This document shows positions 26,298-34,614 of a DNA stretch of 64,000 nucleotides, one piece after another. A model generated the notes under the pieces. It was given only the letters and a program-made list of their open reading frames with translations. It was not told the DNA's origin and did no database searches. The stretch's first letter is position 1. Every line of letters starts with the position of its first letter. Position numbers and translations under genes: made by a program. The stretch is from Paenibacillus polymyxa M1 (GTDB lineage: Bacteria; Bacillota; Bacilli; Paenibacillales; Paenibacillaceae): NCBI RefSeq assembly GCF_000237325.1, contig NC_017542.1, positions 363,001 through 427,000 on the forward strand, written 5' to 3'.

Positions 26298-26696
26298 TTA
26301 AAGGCCGAACACACTTTTGGCAACGACTTGTGTCAGTTCTGCCTTATGGGCTTGGTATTGCTCAAGGGTAATGCTCTTATTGGCCAGTCGTTGATCCAAC
26401 TGCTCCGTCAACTGAGCTACCTGTAAATCAACGATAGCCTGAGCATCCTGATTATGGGTTTGTGCAATATCAGCCAAGGTTTGACCATTATATAACGCAT
26501 CATATAATTGCTCATCAGAGGATATACCCAGTGTTTTCAACAAGTCATCATCCTTGGAAGCTTCATTGTCCTGTACATGAAGGGCTCTCTCTGGAGCCAG
26601 TGCAGCAGCATTAGTCCGACTTCCCCAAGTGGATGACTGCCCAATAGATAACGCCAGCAACAGTGTGCAGATGACCAACATTCGTTTTCGATTCAT
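26298..26696 (-). CDS. Small secreted protein with helical repeat module
   Basis: 132 residues. A signal peptide is clear (MNRKRMLVICTLLLALSIGQ, cleavage probably near TNAAA). The mature part is alpha-helical and acidic. It contains the pattern DLLKTLGISSDEQLYDALYN, GQTLADIAQTHNQD, a QAIVDLQVAQL helix, and a final KSITLEQYQAHKAELTQ. The same pattern occurs in the secreted protein at 33410-33982, so the two are paralogues. The GxSLAxIA segment recalls short repeats in Bacillales cell-envelope proteins, but I cannot assign a function. ATG 26696 follows AAAGGAGAT; a longer reading from 26762 has no binding site. Confidence 0.7.
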   Translation of the reverse strand: MNRKRMLVICTLLLALSIGQSSTWGSRTNAAALAPERALHVQDNEASKDDDLLKTLGISSDEQLYDALYNGQTLADIAQTHNQDAQAIVDLQVAQLTEQLDQRLANKSITLEQYQAHKAELTQVVAKSVFGL

Positions 26697-26940
26697 AAGT
26701 GTAAATCTCCTTTTGTGTTTCATTAAATTTCTGACGGGGTGGAACGGTATATGGATATCCAACGGGAGTGATGTTTATGCCTTTAGCCCATCCGGCCTAT
26801 GTAGTTACCAGATTCTTAAATACATCATACACGCCCAATCTTAGCGCCAGCTTAATACTCGTTTAAAATAAACTAAAAGAGAAGATTGTAAACAGGTAGC
26901 GCTAAAAAAATTCGCAGATGACAAAAAGAGGATATGAAAA

Positions 26941-26971
26941 AAACCTCCTTCACAAAAGTGAAAGAGGTTTT
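26941..26971. terminator. Bidirectional-looking terminator after the DUF805 gene
   Basis: AAACCTCCTTCAC and GTGAAAGAGGTTT pair (one bulge) around a short AAAA loop. On the minus strand the stem is followed by a T-rich tail, so it most likely ends the DUF805 transcript. The 290-nt region 26697-26987 holds no other gene I can support. Confidence 0.65.
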
Positions 26972-26987
26972 AGACAACTACATCAAA

Positions 26988-27329
26988 TTACAATTTAGGG
27001 TTTTGCCCATACTTATTGTCGCCAGGCTGACTGTCTAGACATGTGAATACAAGCAGCACAATGCTCCCAAAAGGAACCAAAGCGATCAGAATCCACCACC
27101 CGGTTTTGCCCGTGTCGTGTAGTCTGCGGAAAAGAACTGCCAGAGACGGTAACAAAACAGCCAAGCCATAGATAAATGACAATACGAAAGGAAGTCCTAA
27201 GAGGAAATCCAACAAGTATAATACCAGGCCAGCTATCGCATTGAACAAAGTAAACATCCAGTATTCTGTACGTCTTGCTCTACCTTGGAATCCTACATAG
27301 TTTTGCAGCACTTTTAAATACCATTGCAT
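26988..27329 (-). CDS. DUF805 family membrane protein
   Basis: 113-residue integral membrane protein. DUF805 landmarks are present: the N-terminal [17 protein letters not shown], a central hydrophobic hairpin, [15 protein letters not shown], and a C-terminal polar tail with GDNKYGQNP. Three to four transmembrane segments are likely. The family is widespread and uncharacterised; the arginine-rich amphipathic start suggests membrane-surface contact. A strong GAGGAGGTG binding site precedes the ATG. It is monocistronic. Confidence 0.88.
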   Translation of the reverse strand: MQWYLKVLQNYVGFQGRARRTEYWMFTLFNAIAGLVLYLLDFLLGLPFVLSFIYGLAVLLPSLAVLFRRLHDTGKTGWWILIALVPFGSIVLLVFTCLDSQPGDNKYGQNPKL

Positions 27330-27580
27330 AAATTTTCACCTCCTCATAAAATGTAAATATTTGTATTACAATTATCATAAAACAGTTATTTTTAAATATA
27401 TCGGCAGGTAACATATAGGATTTTACTTGTCAAATTATAACTTTAAACTAGGAATTAAAGCAACACATTTATTAATGTTAATAATTAAATGAATTATTTA
27501 TAAAAATATAAAATTACATATTGAATTTTCTATACCCATTGAATAATATAGAGATACGATTACCATCTGGTTTGAATCGT

Positions 27581-27632
27581 CCTTCTTAATAGAAGGAGGT
27601 TTTATTTTTCGAATTATTTGAAAGCGCTTTAA
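27581..27632 (+). promoter_or_regulatory. Leader of the arabinanase gene: hairpin and cre site
   Basis: CCTTCT (27581-27586) and AGAAGG (27591-27596) form a tight hairpin followed by AGGTTTTATTTTT, terminator-like. Next comes TGAAAGCGCTTTAA (27619-27632), a near-perfect cre site with one mismatch to TGWAANCGNTNWCA. AAAGGAGGAG with a five-codon frame (ATG 27646, stop 27658-27660) follows and has no gene. The rest of 27330-27758 is AT-rich without a supported gene. Confidence 0.6.
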
Positions 27633-27758
27633 TACAAAGGAGGAGATGATCAACATTTAATTTGAGAGTGAGGAAGTTAATACAAACATAATCCTGACCG
27701 TCTTATTCATTGTTGTTTTATGTTATCAGGAATGTTCAAAACGAGAGGAGATTGATTT

Positions 27759-30194
27759 ATGAAGCAATTATTTGTTCGTAAAGTAACGGCCGCTTCTCTG
27801 GCAGGTGCGCTGTTGTTGCCTGCTTCTCTGGTGGGCGCCGAGTCAACACTCAATTCAGATACAGCTGGGATTCAAAGTGTAGAGCAAACTTCCCTTCAAG
27901 CTCAAGGTCTGGAAAATGTTTTAAGCCAAAGTAAAAAGGCCGTCTCCTTCAAGGAGACTTCCGTACATGATCCATCCATCCTGAAAGTGAAAGACATATT
28001 TTACATTTTTGGCTCACATCTGGCGGCTGCCAAGTCCAAGGACCTTATGAATTGGGATACAATTGCGACAGGTGTGGCAAATGGTAATGCATTGATTCCC
28101 AACGTCAAAGAGGAATTAAAGGAAGCGCTGGATTGGGCGCAGACAGACACGCTGTGGGCAGCGGATGTCATTCAACTGGCGGATGGCAAGTTCTATATGT
28201 ACTATAACGCTTGCAAAGGTGACTCCCCGCGTTCAGCTATGGGCCTAGCAGTTGCTGATAAAATTGAAGGACCTTATAAGAATAAAGGGATTTTTCTGAA
28301 ATCCGGCATGTGGGATCAACCGAGTGAAGATGGGACGATCTATGACGCAACCAAGCATCCCAATGCCGTAGACCCTGACACTTTCTATGATAAGAACGGC
28401 AAGCTGTGGATGGTATATGGCTCCTACTCCGGAGGCATTTTCATTATGCAGATGGATGAAAAAACAGGGAAGCCTCTGCCAGGCCAAAGCTACGGGAAAA
28501 AGCTGACGGGCGGTAACCATGCTCGTATGGAGGGGCCGTACATACAATACAGTCCACAAACGGACTACTATTACTTGTTCCTATCCTATGGCGGATTGTC
28601 AGCGGATGGCGGATACAACCTGCGTGTGGCTCGGTCCAAAACACCAGATGGCCCTTTCTACGATGCTGAGGGCAACGACATGATCAAGGTTAAAGCGAAT
28701 CCTGATAAACCTCTTTTTGATGACGCTTCCATTGAGCCATATGGTGTCAAGTTAATAGGTAATTACTTGATTCCAAGAGAAATTGGCGATCCGGGAACAG
28801 GGCTGGGTACGGGCTATGTGTCGCCTGGACACAACTCGGCTTATTATGATCCCAAGACGAAAAAGCATTTTGTCATTTTTCACTCCCGTTTTCCGGGGAG
28901 AGGCGAGCAGTTTGAAGTGCGTGTACATGAAATGTTCATGAACGCCGACGGTTGGCCTGTCGTTGCTCCTTATCGCTATACAGGAGATGAGGATTCACTG
29001 AAAAAGCTGTCAGAGAAGGATGTCATCGGTCAATACTCGTATGTAAATCATGGGAAGGAAATTTCGGCCAATATTAAGCAAGCTGTTACCGTCAATCTGG
29101 ATCGCGGTGGCAAACTGTCTGGCGGAGTGAACGGTACATGGAAGCTGGGGGCAGACAATCAGCTGGAAATTACAGCAGATGGTGCGAAATACAAAGGGGT
29201 ATTCCTGCGGCACCGTGATCCAGACACGGGAGCCAAGACGCTTGCTTTTACCGCATTGTCCTCCAAGGGTGTTGCGGTATGGGGTTCGCTAAAGCCTGAC
29301 CTGAAGGCCAGCAAGATTGTAGCTGCGGTGCAGAAGGATTTGAGTCTAGGCGATACGAGCAACGTTTTTTATGATCTCACGTTACCTACTCAAGCTGCAC
29401 AAGATACTACTATTTCGTGGGAATCTTCCCGTCCCGAGATTATTTCTGTCACTGGTGAAGTGTACCGTCCAGAAGCCGGTTCTCAGCCTGCAGCAGTTAC
29501 ATTGACAGCGACTATTAAAAAGGACAAAGCGACTGCAAAGAAAAGCTTTACAGCCATTGTTCCTGAACAGGCTCAGGGTCCTCAACTCGCACGTTACTCG
29601 TGGAGTGAGGATCAAGGAACCTCGGTTGTCGACAGCACATACAACCAACTCGACGGTAAGACCTATGGCGGTGCCACATGGGACAAAGACGGGAAGCTTG
29701 GCGGTGCTCTTAGCCTGAACGGCAAAGATGGTTACGTGCAGCTGCCCAATACGGTAACCGATGCGAAGGACTTTACCTTTTCCGCTTGGGTGAACTGGAA
29801 GGGCGGAGCAGCTTGGCAACGGATTTTTGACTTCGGCAACGGCCAGGCTCGCCATATGTTCCTCACCCCTTCCCAAGGAAGCGGTGTACTCCAGTTTACA
29901 ATCCATGAAGGTACGGATCAGAGCTTGCTTTCCAAATCATCATTACCGCTAAACCAGTGGACCCATGTGGCGGTTACACTGGAGGGGAATACAGGGAAGC
30001 TGTATGTAAATGGTGAAGAAGTAGCTGTAAATGACGGTATTACCTTTAACCCCAATGAGTTGCTGACGAACGAGGCGTATCTCGGTAAAAGCCGCTTTGT
30101 TGCCGATGCTTACTTTAACGGTAGCCTGGATGAGGTACAGTTATATAACAAAGCGCTGACAGCAGAGGAAATTAAAGCACTGGCGGATTTGTAA
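27759..30194 (+). CDS. Secreted multidomain GH43 endo-arabinanase
   Basis: 811-residue extracellular enzyme, most likely cutting 1,5-alpha-L-arabinan. A signal peptide covers residues 1 to about 27. The GH43 five-bladed propeller spans about 65-430: catalytic base D71 (HDPSI), modulator D205 (NAVDPDTFYD), acid E258 (RMEGPYI). A small beta-barrel region typical of long arabinanases follows (about 430-510). An Ig-like module comes next (about 525-605, with TISWESSRPEIISVTGEV), then a LamG/concanavalin-like domain (about 615-805, ending FNGSLDEVQLYNKALTAEEI) that could bind polysaccharide. AGAGGAG precedes the ATG. The GH51 arabinofuranosidase at 56369 would finish the degradation. A cre site lies upstream. 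Confidence 0.9.
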   Translation: MKQLFVRKVTAASLAGALLLPASLVGAESTLNSDTAGIQSVEQTSLQAQGLENVLSQSKKAVSFKETSVHDPSILKVKDIFYIFGSHLAAAKSKDLMNWDTIATGVANGNALIPNVKEELKEALDWAQTDTLWAADVIQLADGKFYMYYNACKGDSPRSAMGLAVADKIEGPYKNKGIFLKSGMWDQPSEDGTIYDATKHPNAVDPDTFYDKNGKLWMVYGSYSGGIFIMQMDEKTGKPLPGQSYGKKLTGGNHARMEGPYIQYSPQTDYYYLFLSYGGLSADGGYNLRVARSKTPDGPFYDAEGNDMIKVKANPDKPLFDDASIEPYGVKLIGNYLIPREIGDPGTGLGTGYVSPGHNSAYYDPKTKKHFVIFHSRFPGRGEQFEVRVHEMFMNADGWPVVAPYRYTGDEDSLKKLSEKDVIGQYSYVNHGKEISANIKQAVTVNLDRGGKLSGGVNGTWKLGADNQLEITADGAKYKGVFLRHRDPDTGAKTLAFTALSSKGVAVWGSLKPDLKASKIVAAVQKDLSLGDTSNVFYDLTLPTQAAQDTTISWESSRPEIISVTGEVYRPEAGSQPAAVTLTATIKKDKATAKKSFTAIVPEQAQGPQLARYSWSEDQGTSVVDSTYNQLDGKTYGGATWDKDGKLGGALSLNGKDGYVQLPNTVTDAKDFTFSAWVNWKGGAAWQRIFDFGNGQARHMFLTPSQGSGVLQFTIHEGTDQSLLSKSSLPLNQWTHVAVTLEGNTGKLYVNGEEVAVNDGITFNPNELLTNEAYLGKSRFVADAYFNGSLDEVQLYNKALTAEEIKALADL

Positions 30195-30212
30195 TTAAAA
30201 TGAGCAAATAAA

Positions 30213-30251
30213 GCAGGAGATGAACTTTTTCTCAAGAAGTTCATCTCCTGC
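30213..30251 (+). terminator. Long hairpin after the arabinanase gene
   Basis: GCAGGAGATGAACTT and AAGTTCATCTCCTGC form a near-perfect 15-bp stem around a short loop. There is no T-tract, so it may be a 3' stabiliser or a factor-assisted terminator. Confidence 0.6.
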
Positions 30252-30413
30252 GCAACGTTGTGTATATTTATTTCTTGATTACTGGTATAATAGGAGGTAA
30301 TTGCGGATATAATGTTTTAAGTAGGCGTTGATGATTCACTCTTGTCTGATGAAGACAGGTTGAAGCAGCAATAGATGACATGAGCACTCTGCATAAATTA
30401 AATTCTCCAGTGC

Positions 30414-30442
30414 TTGCGTTTTCAATACACTTATGGTAATAT
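30414..30442 (+). promoter_or_regulatory. Probable promoter of the cold-shock gene
   Basis: TTGCGT (30414-30419), 17 nt, TAATAT (30437-30442). It would give a leader of about 130 nt before the csp start codon. Confidence 0.5.
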
Positions 30443-30467
30443 GAGTATATTGAAATTGTGACCTGAG

Positions 30468-30535
30468 ATTCACATATTGTAGAGGGTTATTGTTTTAGGT
30501 TGAAATAACCTTGTGCAATATGTGAATTTTTATTT
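30468..30535 (+). promoter_or_regulatory. Terminator-like long hairpin in the csp leader
   Basis: ATTCACATATTG (30468-30479) pairs perfectly with CAATATGTGAAT (30516-30527). Inside, AGGGTTATT (30483-30491) pairs with AATAACCTT (30504-30512). The stem is followed by TTTTTATTT. It sits between the promoter and the csp gene, so it could act as an attenuator or temperature-sensitive leader. Confidence 0.65.
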
Positions 30536-30578
30536 GTAAAAAATAAAGGTCATATAAATATATTTTGGAGGTAATTCC

Positions 30579-30779
30579 ATGCAAACAGGTACAGTTAAAT
30601 GGTTTAACGCAGAAAAAGGTTTCGGTTTCATCGAAGTTGAAGGTGGAAGCGATGTATTCGTACACTTCTCCGCAATCCAAGGCGAAGGTTTCAAATCTTT
30701 GGACGAAGGCCAACGCGTAGAATTCAACGTAGTTGAAGGAAACCGTGGACCACAAGCTGAGAACGTTGTAAAACTGTAA
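30579..30779 (+). CDS. Cold-shock protein, CspB family
   Basis: 66-residue single cold-shock domain that binds single-stranded RNA or DNA and melts RNA structure. Start [20 protein letters not shown] with RNP1 KGFGFI at 13-18 and RNP2 VFVHF at 26-30. Length and composition are standard. GGAGG precedes the ATG. The gene has a long leader with a strong terminator-like hairpin and its own terminator. It is followed by a ydjO-like gene, a pairing that suggests a shared cold response. Confidence 0.95.
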   Translation: MQTGTVKWFNAEKGFGFIEVEGGSDVFVHFSAIQGEGFKSLDEGQRVEFNVVEGNRGPQAENVVKL

Positions 30780-30802
30780 TTTTAAATTACAGCCTACTTC
30801 AG

Positions 30803-30837
30803 ATGCCCCGAACATAGCGTTTGGGGCATTTGTTTTT
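30803..30837 (+). terminator. Terminator after csp
   Basis: ATGCCCC (30803-30809) with GGGGCAT (30823-30829), extended by GAAC/GTTT, then TTGTTTTTA. Confidence 0.8.
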
Positions 30838-30910
30838 ATCTGTTCACAAGACCGTTTTTGAACTGATTACATCTTATCGCTTTATAAATCATGAAGAAAG
30901 AGGGATGTTT

Positions 30911-31126
30911 ATGTACAATTCACGGAAAAAGCCAATGGATGAAATTCCTGAGGAAATAACAACAGTTTGGAATTGCGCCAGTGATACATGCAACGGCTGG
31001 ATGCGGGATAACTTCGCTTTTTCTGTCGAGCCGACATGCCCCATTTGCGGTTCTGCCATGGTGAAGGGCGAGAAAAAGCTGGCTGTTTTGAATAATACGA
31101 GCTTTAATCATACCAAACAATCCTAA
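30911..31126 (+). CDS. YdjO-like cold-inducible zinc-ribbon protein
   Basis: 71-residue soluble protein. Four cysteines in two pairs, C22 and C27 (WNCASDTCNGWM) and C43 and C46 (PTCPICGSAM), form a likely zinc ribbon. The pattern matches the Bacillus YdjO family, described as cold-inducible; its molecular role is unknown. ATG 30911 lies 7 nt after AAAGAGGGA; in-frame ATGs at 30821 and 30905 are less well placed. Its position immediately after a cold-shock gene supports the assignment. Confidence 0.82.
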   Translation: MYNSRKKPMDEIPEEITTVWNCASDTCNGWMRDNFAFSVEPTCPICGSAMVKGEKKLAVLNNTSFNHTKQS

Positions 31127-31148
31127 GCGGATAGATGTTTGTAGTGAA

Positions 31149-31188
31149 AGATGCCCCATAGCCATAACGGCGCTGAGGCGTCTTTTTT
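31149..31188 (+). terminator. Terminator after the ydjO-like gene
   Basis: AGATGCC (31149-31155) with GGCGTCT (31177-31183), extended by an internal GC-rich stem, followed by TTTTTT. Confidence 0.65.
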
Positions 31189-31208
31189 GTTTTTCTGAGA
31201 ACAGGCTT

Positions 31209-32033
31209 TCAATTAGGGTGTAAAGAGGATGGGGATAGTATGCTCAGTAAGGTGGAATTAAATTCAGGTAGTGCTTCATAAAATACACTGTGACCACTTC
31301 GTTCGAAAGGAATAAGCCTGGAACCGGCAATTCCTTTTTGAGTTTGGATCGCTAGGGGGAAGGGGCAGACTCGATCCAGCTTGCCGTGCAGAATCCACGT
31401 AGGCACGTGTATACATGGCAAATCGGGCCGTAAATCAGAGTCACGCAGTGAATACAAAGTACAAGCCATGCTATGAACCGAAGCCGCAAAGCCCTGATCA
31501 CGTAACCAGTCACGTAAACTCTGGCTGACAGGATTGGCGAACAACATTTCGCCAAATGATGTTACCAGTTGCGGGCGATCTGTATAGGCTTGTTTGATGA
31601 GTTTATCTACCTCAGCGACAGGAGTACCGTAAGGAAAGTCGCTGGTAGGGGTAAACCGAGGCGTGGCAGCTCCGATCAAAATCAGCTGGTCAACCCCCCA
31701 TCCCCGGTGCCTACTCATGTAGCGCGTAACAATAGCTCCCCCCATGGAAAAGCCGATCAGTCGTATATGGCTTAATTGAAGGGCCTGTATAACAGCCAGA
31801 AGATCGTCTGCCAGTCGATCATAATGGTAGCCATGCCATGGTCGATCAGACTTCCCGAACCCCCTAAGATCTACTTGAATACAGCGGTATCCGTAAGCAG
31901 GCAACAGGGCAACCTGGTATTCGTACATTCGATGGTCCAGCGGCCAGCCGTGCACCATCAGAACAGGGATGCCTTCTCCTATATCTTCTACATACAGCTT
32001 AACGCCACGTTCCACTTCAATATAATATCCCAT
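31209..32033 (-). CDS. Alpha/beta hydrolase
   Basis: 274-residue cytoplasmic hydrolase of the alpha/beta fold. The oxyanion region HGWPLDHRMYEYQ is at about 28-40, the nucleophile S96 in GFSMGG, the acid probably in LHGKLDRVCPF, and the catalytic His in FERSGHSVFYE. VDLRGFGKSDRPW is also typical. The group includes esterases, haloperoxidase-like enzymes and epoxide hydrolases; the substrate is not predictable. ATG 32033 follows AAAGGGGGGAG. It is monocistronic. Confidence 0.88.
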   Translation of the reverse strand: MGYYIEVERGVKLYVEDIGEGIPVLMVHGWPLDHRMYEYQVALLPAYGYRCIQVDLRGFGKSDRPWHGYHYDRLADDLLAVIQALQLSHIRLIGFSMGGAIVTRYMSRHRGWGVDQLILIGAATPRFTPTSDFPYGTPVAEVDKLIKQAYTDRPQLVTSFGEMLFANPVSQSLRDWLRDQGFAASVHSMACTLYSLRDSDLRPDLPCIHVPTWILHGKLDRVCPFPLAIQTQKGIAGSRLIPFERSGHSVFYEALPEFNSTLLSILSPSSLHPN

Positions 32034-32219
32034 GATGCTCCCCCCTTTAAAAATCACGAAATTTCGTTCTCTCTCACATATATGTAGCCAGGGCTTAGCT
32101 CATTCGAAAAAGGGGTGAGATCGTCGCTATGCAGGTATGAAATTGGTAAAATATGTATGTCATCCTGCATGGGGATAGGATATACTTATGGAATGAAACA
32201 GCATTGGGAGAGTGGAACA

Positions 32220-32552
32220 ATGACACCATCAAAAACATTAAAATGGATCACAGGCGGATTGGAGCTATTTTTTGCTATTCCTGTTCTGGGCGGGCTGCTC
32301 GTCATAAATTCTGCGTATACTGTATTGTTCTTTATGTTGATTTTCCACATTGTTACGTTGGTGCTATCGGTGACTAATAAAGAGGCGTATTATGGATCTG
32401 TTTTAGGGATTGTAACCTCAGTTATTGGGTGGATCCCATTTGTGGGCTGGTTAATGCACTTGATTTCAGGCATATTTTTGATGATTACCGCAGCCCAACA
32501 GCCGCGGGATCAGTATCGCAATCGCAACCCCTACGATGATTATCGCTACTAG
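32220..32552 (+). CDS. Hypothetical membrane protein, 110 aa
   Basis: Three or four hydrophobic segments separated by short loops: ITGGLELFFAIPVLGGLLVI, a second around LFFMLIFHIVTLVL, and a pair near VTSVIGWIPFVGWLMHLIS. The C-terminal tail is polar and rich in Tyr, Arg and Asn (RNRNPYDDYRY). I do not recognise a named family with confidence. The start ATG 32220 follows GGAGAG; a longer frame from 32115 would add 35 residues with many Cys and Met and no binding site. It has its own terminator. Confidence 0.7.
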   Translation: MTPSKTLKWITGGLELFFAIPVLGGLLVINSAYTVLFFMLIFHIVTLVLSVTNKEAYYGSVLGIVTSVIGWIPFVGWLMHLISGIFLMITAAQQPRDQYRNRNPYDDYRY

Positions 32553-32576
32553 GGCAAATACCGCGCTGAAATGATG

Positions 32577-32605
32577 AAAGATCCTGTGGACAGGATCTTT
32601 TTTTA
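32577..32605 (+). terminator. Terminator after the 110-aa membrane protein gene
   Basis: AAAGATCCTG (32577-32586), 4-nt loop, CAGGATCTTT (32591-32600), then more T. It abuts the convergent GNAT stop codon. Confidence 0.85.
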
Positions 32606-33148
32606 GTTATGAATTCTTCCCATGAGTATGGTGTTGTAGTATTGACCATCTGAAAGAATCTTGTCGTTTTTTAACACCCCTTCGATTTCGAATCCATGCT
32701 TTTTATAAAGCGCAATAGCTTTATTATTGGTTTCCAAAACTTGTAGAGTCATTTTCTGGATACCGTTGGAGTCTGCCCAGGAAATAGATTTTTTCAAAAG
32801 ATTCGTACCGATTCCATAACCCCAGAAATCCTTTAGTACACACACACCGAATTCAACTTTATGAGCGAATCGACGCAGAAGATGACCTTCACATCTTGAA
32901 AATCCAACGACTTTATCATGAACGACAGCAACTAAAAATAGATTTTTGGCATGCTCTGTATCGGCTTTAATAAGCTGTTCAAAACCGGATGTACTTATGA
33001 ATGCTTCTCCCTTCTCTCTGTCTAAATTTTCAGTCTCTCCATCAATTAGCACGCGGATTTCCGACAAGTTCATCGCATCCTGAATCATAGCCGATCTGAT
33101 GGTATAGCTTACTCCTTCTACATTAAATTCCTGTTTATTTATTTTCAT
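32603..33148 (-). CDS. GNAT family N-acetyltransferase
   Basis: 181-residue acetyltransferase. After a 13-residue lead, the GNAT fold begins at YTIRSAMIQDAMNLSEIR. The acetyl-CoA loop is FWGYGIGTNLLKK (motif Q/R-x-x-G-x-G), preceded by VEFGVCVLKD. Motif B is LETNNKAIALYKKHGFEIEG. The sequence resembles RimI/YnaD-type and spermidine or ribosomal-protein acetyltransferases, but the substrate cannot be fixed. Its stop codon overlaps the terminator of the convergent gene. Confidence 0.85.
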   Translation of the reverse strand: MKINKQEFNVEGVSYTIRSAMIQDAMNLSEIRVLIDGETENLDREKGEAFISTSGFEQLIKADTEHAKNLFLVAVVHDKVVGFSRCEGHLLRRFAHKVEFGVCVLKDFWGYGIGTNLLKKSISWADSNGIQKMTLQVLETNNKAIALYKKHGFEIEGVLKNDKILSDGQYYNTILMGRIHN

Positions 33149-33234
33149 TACATACTCCCTTTACCTGAATCAGGATAAAAAATGTGATCTCTGGTTTATG
33201 TTAGTTTACCACATATTGTATGGAATGCATGAAA

Positions 33235-33282
33235 AATAAGCCTGTCCTCTTCTGTTGTATCGCAGTAGAGGACAGGCTTATT
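33235..33282 (-). terminator. Perfect 16-bp hairpin, probably a minus-strand terminator
   Basis: AATAAGCCTGTCCTCT (33235-33250) pairs perfectly with AGAGGACAGGCTTATT (33267-33282). On the minus strand the stem ends in ...CTTATTTTTC, a T-rich tail, so it would end the transcript of the secreted-protein gene at 33410. The rest of 33149-33378 has nothing I can support. Confidence 0.6.
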
Positions 33283-33378
33283 CATTCTCGATCCGTACAG
33301 GGAAGCCGGATGGAGATTTTATTATTATGGAGTGGCTGTATCAGATTAACAAATGGTTTTTACGAATATGACTTATCG

Positions 33379-33411
33379 AGCTACAGCTTTTGGAAAACAG
33401 AAGCTGTAGCT
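33379..33411. terminator. Hairpin overlapping the stop codon of the secreted-protein gene
   Basis: AGCTACAGCTT (33379-33389) pairs with AAGCTGTAGCT (33401-33411). The plus strand carries ATTTTTG after it. The minus-strand gene ends exactly at the stem, so it may protect the transcript 3' end. Confidence 0.45.
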
Positions 33412-33982
33412 ATTTTTGCTTAGCAGAGGCTTTAGCTGTATTTGTTTTGGCGGGAGCCTTGGCCGCCGCATCTGTTTTAGCAGGAGCTTTACCTGTTTCT
33501 CCTTTAGCCCCGTCTACTGGTGGCTTAGAGGGCTTAACGCCATTCACCATATCGGTAATCATTTGCTTTAGGTTGGAAACACGTTGATTATATTCGCTTG
33601 CGGTAATCTTGCCGTTTTGTTTTTCCGTAGCGAGTTTTGACTTCATATCCGAAACCATCACATCAATCACGGAGTTTACACTCACGCCTTGTGCTGTGGC
33701 GATCGTAGCAAGGGATTTACCGGCTTTCAGCTGTGTATCCAACTGACTGGAGGACAATTTTAATAGTTTCAGGAGAGCCTTGTTCTCAGCATAGTTTCCT
33801 CCTGCGATTTGTGGACCGTTAGCATCGCCGGGGTTTCCCTTAGGTGCCTGTGCTTTGTTTGCAGTGGAAGCATCAGGTGTAGTTGAAGCAGCATGGGCTG
33901 CGCTTGTGGAGTACAGCGCTCCGCCTCCTAAAAATGCCAACGCCAACGTTCCGGCCAAAATTGCTTTCTTGGTGCTCTTCAT
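33410..33982 (-). CDS. Secreted protein with Lys/Ala/Thr-rich tail
   Basis: 190 residues. Signal peptide MKSTKKAILAGTLALAFLGG with probable cleavage at AHAA. A short disordered linker rich in Pro, Asn and Gly follows. The folded core has LLKLLKLSSSQLDTQLKAGKS, LATIATAQGVSVNSVIDVM, and KQNGKITASEYNQRVSNLKQ; this is the same module as in the 132-residue secreted protein at 26298-26696. The C-terminal 45 residues are a low-complexity Lys/Ala/Thr/Pro tail with APAKT repeats, suited to wall or polyanion contact. I choose ATG 33982, 8 nt from AAGGTGGA; ATG 33988 is too close. Function unknown. Confidence 0.72.
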   Translation of the reverse strand: MKSTKKAILAGTLALAFLGGGALYSTSAAHAASTTPDASTANKAQAPKGNPGDANGPQIAGGNYAENKALLKLLKLSSSQLDTQLKAGKSLATIATAQGVSVNSVIDVMVSDMKSKLATEKQNGKITASEYNQRVSNLKQMITDMVNGVKPSKPPVDGAKGETGKAPAKTDAAAKAPAKTNTAKASAKQK

Positions 33983-34126
33983 CTTCATTTTCCACCTTTC
34001 AGTTATGGTTTGTTTGGTACGTGATACATCATAAGGGATCAACTTGAATGCTATCTGAGCGCAAGCTGAGCATTTACTGAATGAAATTTGGATGGCAGGA
34101 CTAACTAACATTTTAACGAATTGTAC

Positions 34127-34158
34127 TTGTATTAAGTGTATTAAGTGATATAATACAC
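34127..34158 (+). promoter_or_regulatory. Promoter and operator of the GntR/ABC operon
   Basis: TTGTAT (34127-34132), 16 nt, TATAAT (34149-34154). The palindrome GTGTATTA (34136-34143) / TAATACAC (34151-34158) covers the spacer and the -10. This is the expected arrangement for autorepression by the YtrA-type regulator encoded next. Confidence 0.65.
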
Positions 34159-34200
34159 TACAGGCACGATAGATACAGCTGAATTAGGGGGAAAACACCC

Positions 34201-34614
34201 ATGGAAGAACAACGGGTTGGCTCGTTCCGATTTTTAATTGACTTTAGCCAGCCATTATATGAACAAATATTAAATCAAGTACGAAGCTCCATTGCTAAAG
34301 GGGAGATCGAAATGGGAAGCAAAATGCCATCTGTTCGTGATCTGGCGCAGGAATTGCGTATGAATCCGAATACCGTGATGCGGGCGTATCAGGAGTTGGA
34401 GCGGGACGGATTGACTGAGAAGCGGCGCGGCCTGGGTACATATGTAACTTCGTCCAGTGAGCGGATTGCCAGCTTTCGGGAACAACTGGCTATGACGTAT
34501 ATAGATCAGTTTCTCGGACAGATGAGCAGCCTGGGATTATCCTGGGAAGATGTACAGCAATATATAAGAAACCGACAGGACGGAGATCACGAGGAAGGAG
34601 GCGAAAAGGCATGA
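34201..34614 (+). CDS. GntR family regulator, YtrA subfamily
   Basis: 137-residue repressor. The GntR winged helix covers most of it: QPLYEQILNQVRSSIAKGEI, KMPSVRDLAQELRMNPNTVM, RAYQELERDGLTEKRRGLGT. The C-terminal tail (about 80-137) is short, as in the YtrA subfamily, with no large effector domain. YtrA-type regulators control linked ABC transporters, usually induced by cell-wall antibiotics or osmotic change. The stop codon overlaps the ATG of the next gene (ATGA), so translation is coupled. The promoter carries an 8-bp inverted repeat over the -10. Confidence 0.9.
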   Translation: MEEQRVGSFRFLIDFSQPLYEQILNQVRSSIAKGEIEMGSKMPSVRDLAQELRMNPNTVMRAYQELERDGLTEKRRGLGTYVTSSSERIASFREQLAMTYIDQFLGQMSSLGLSWEDVQQYIRNRQDGDHEEGGEKA

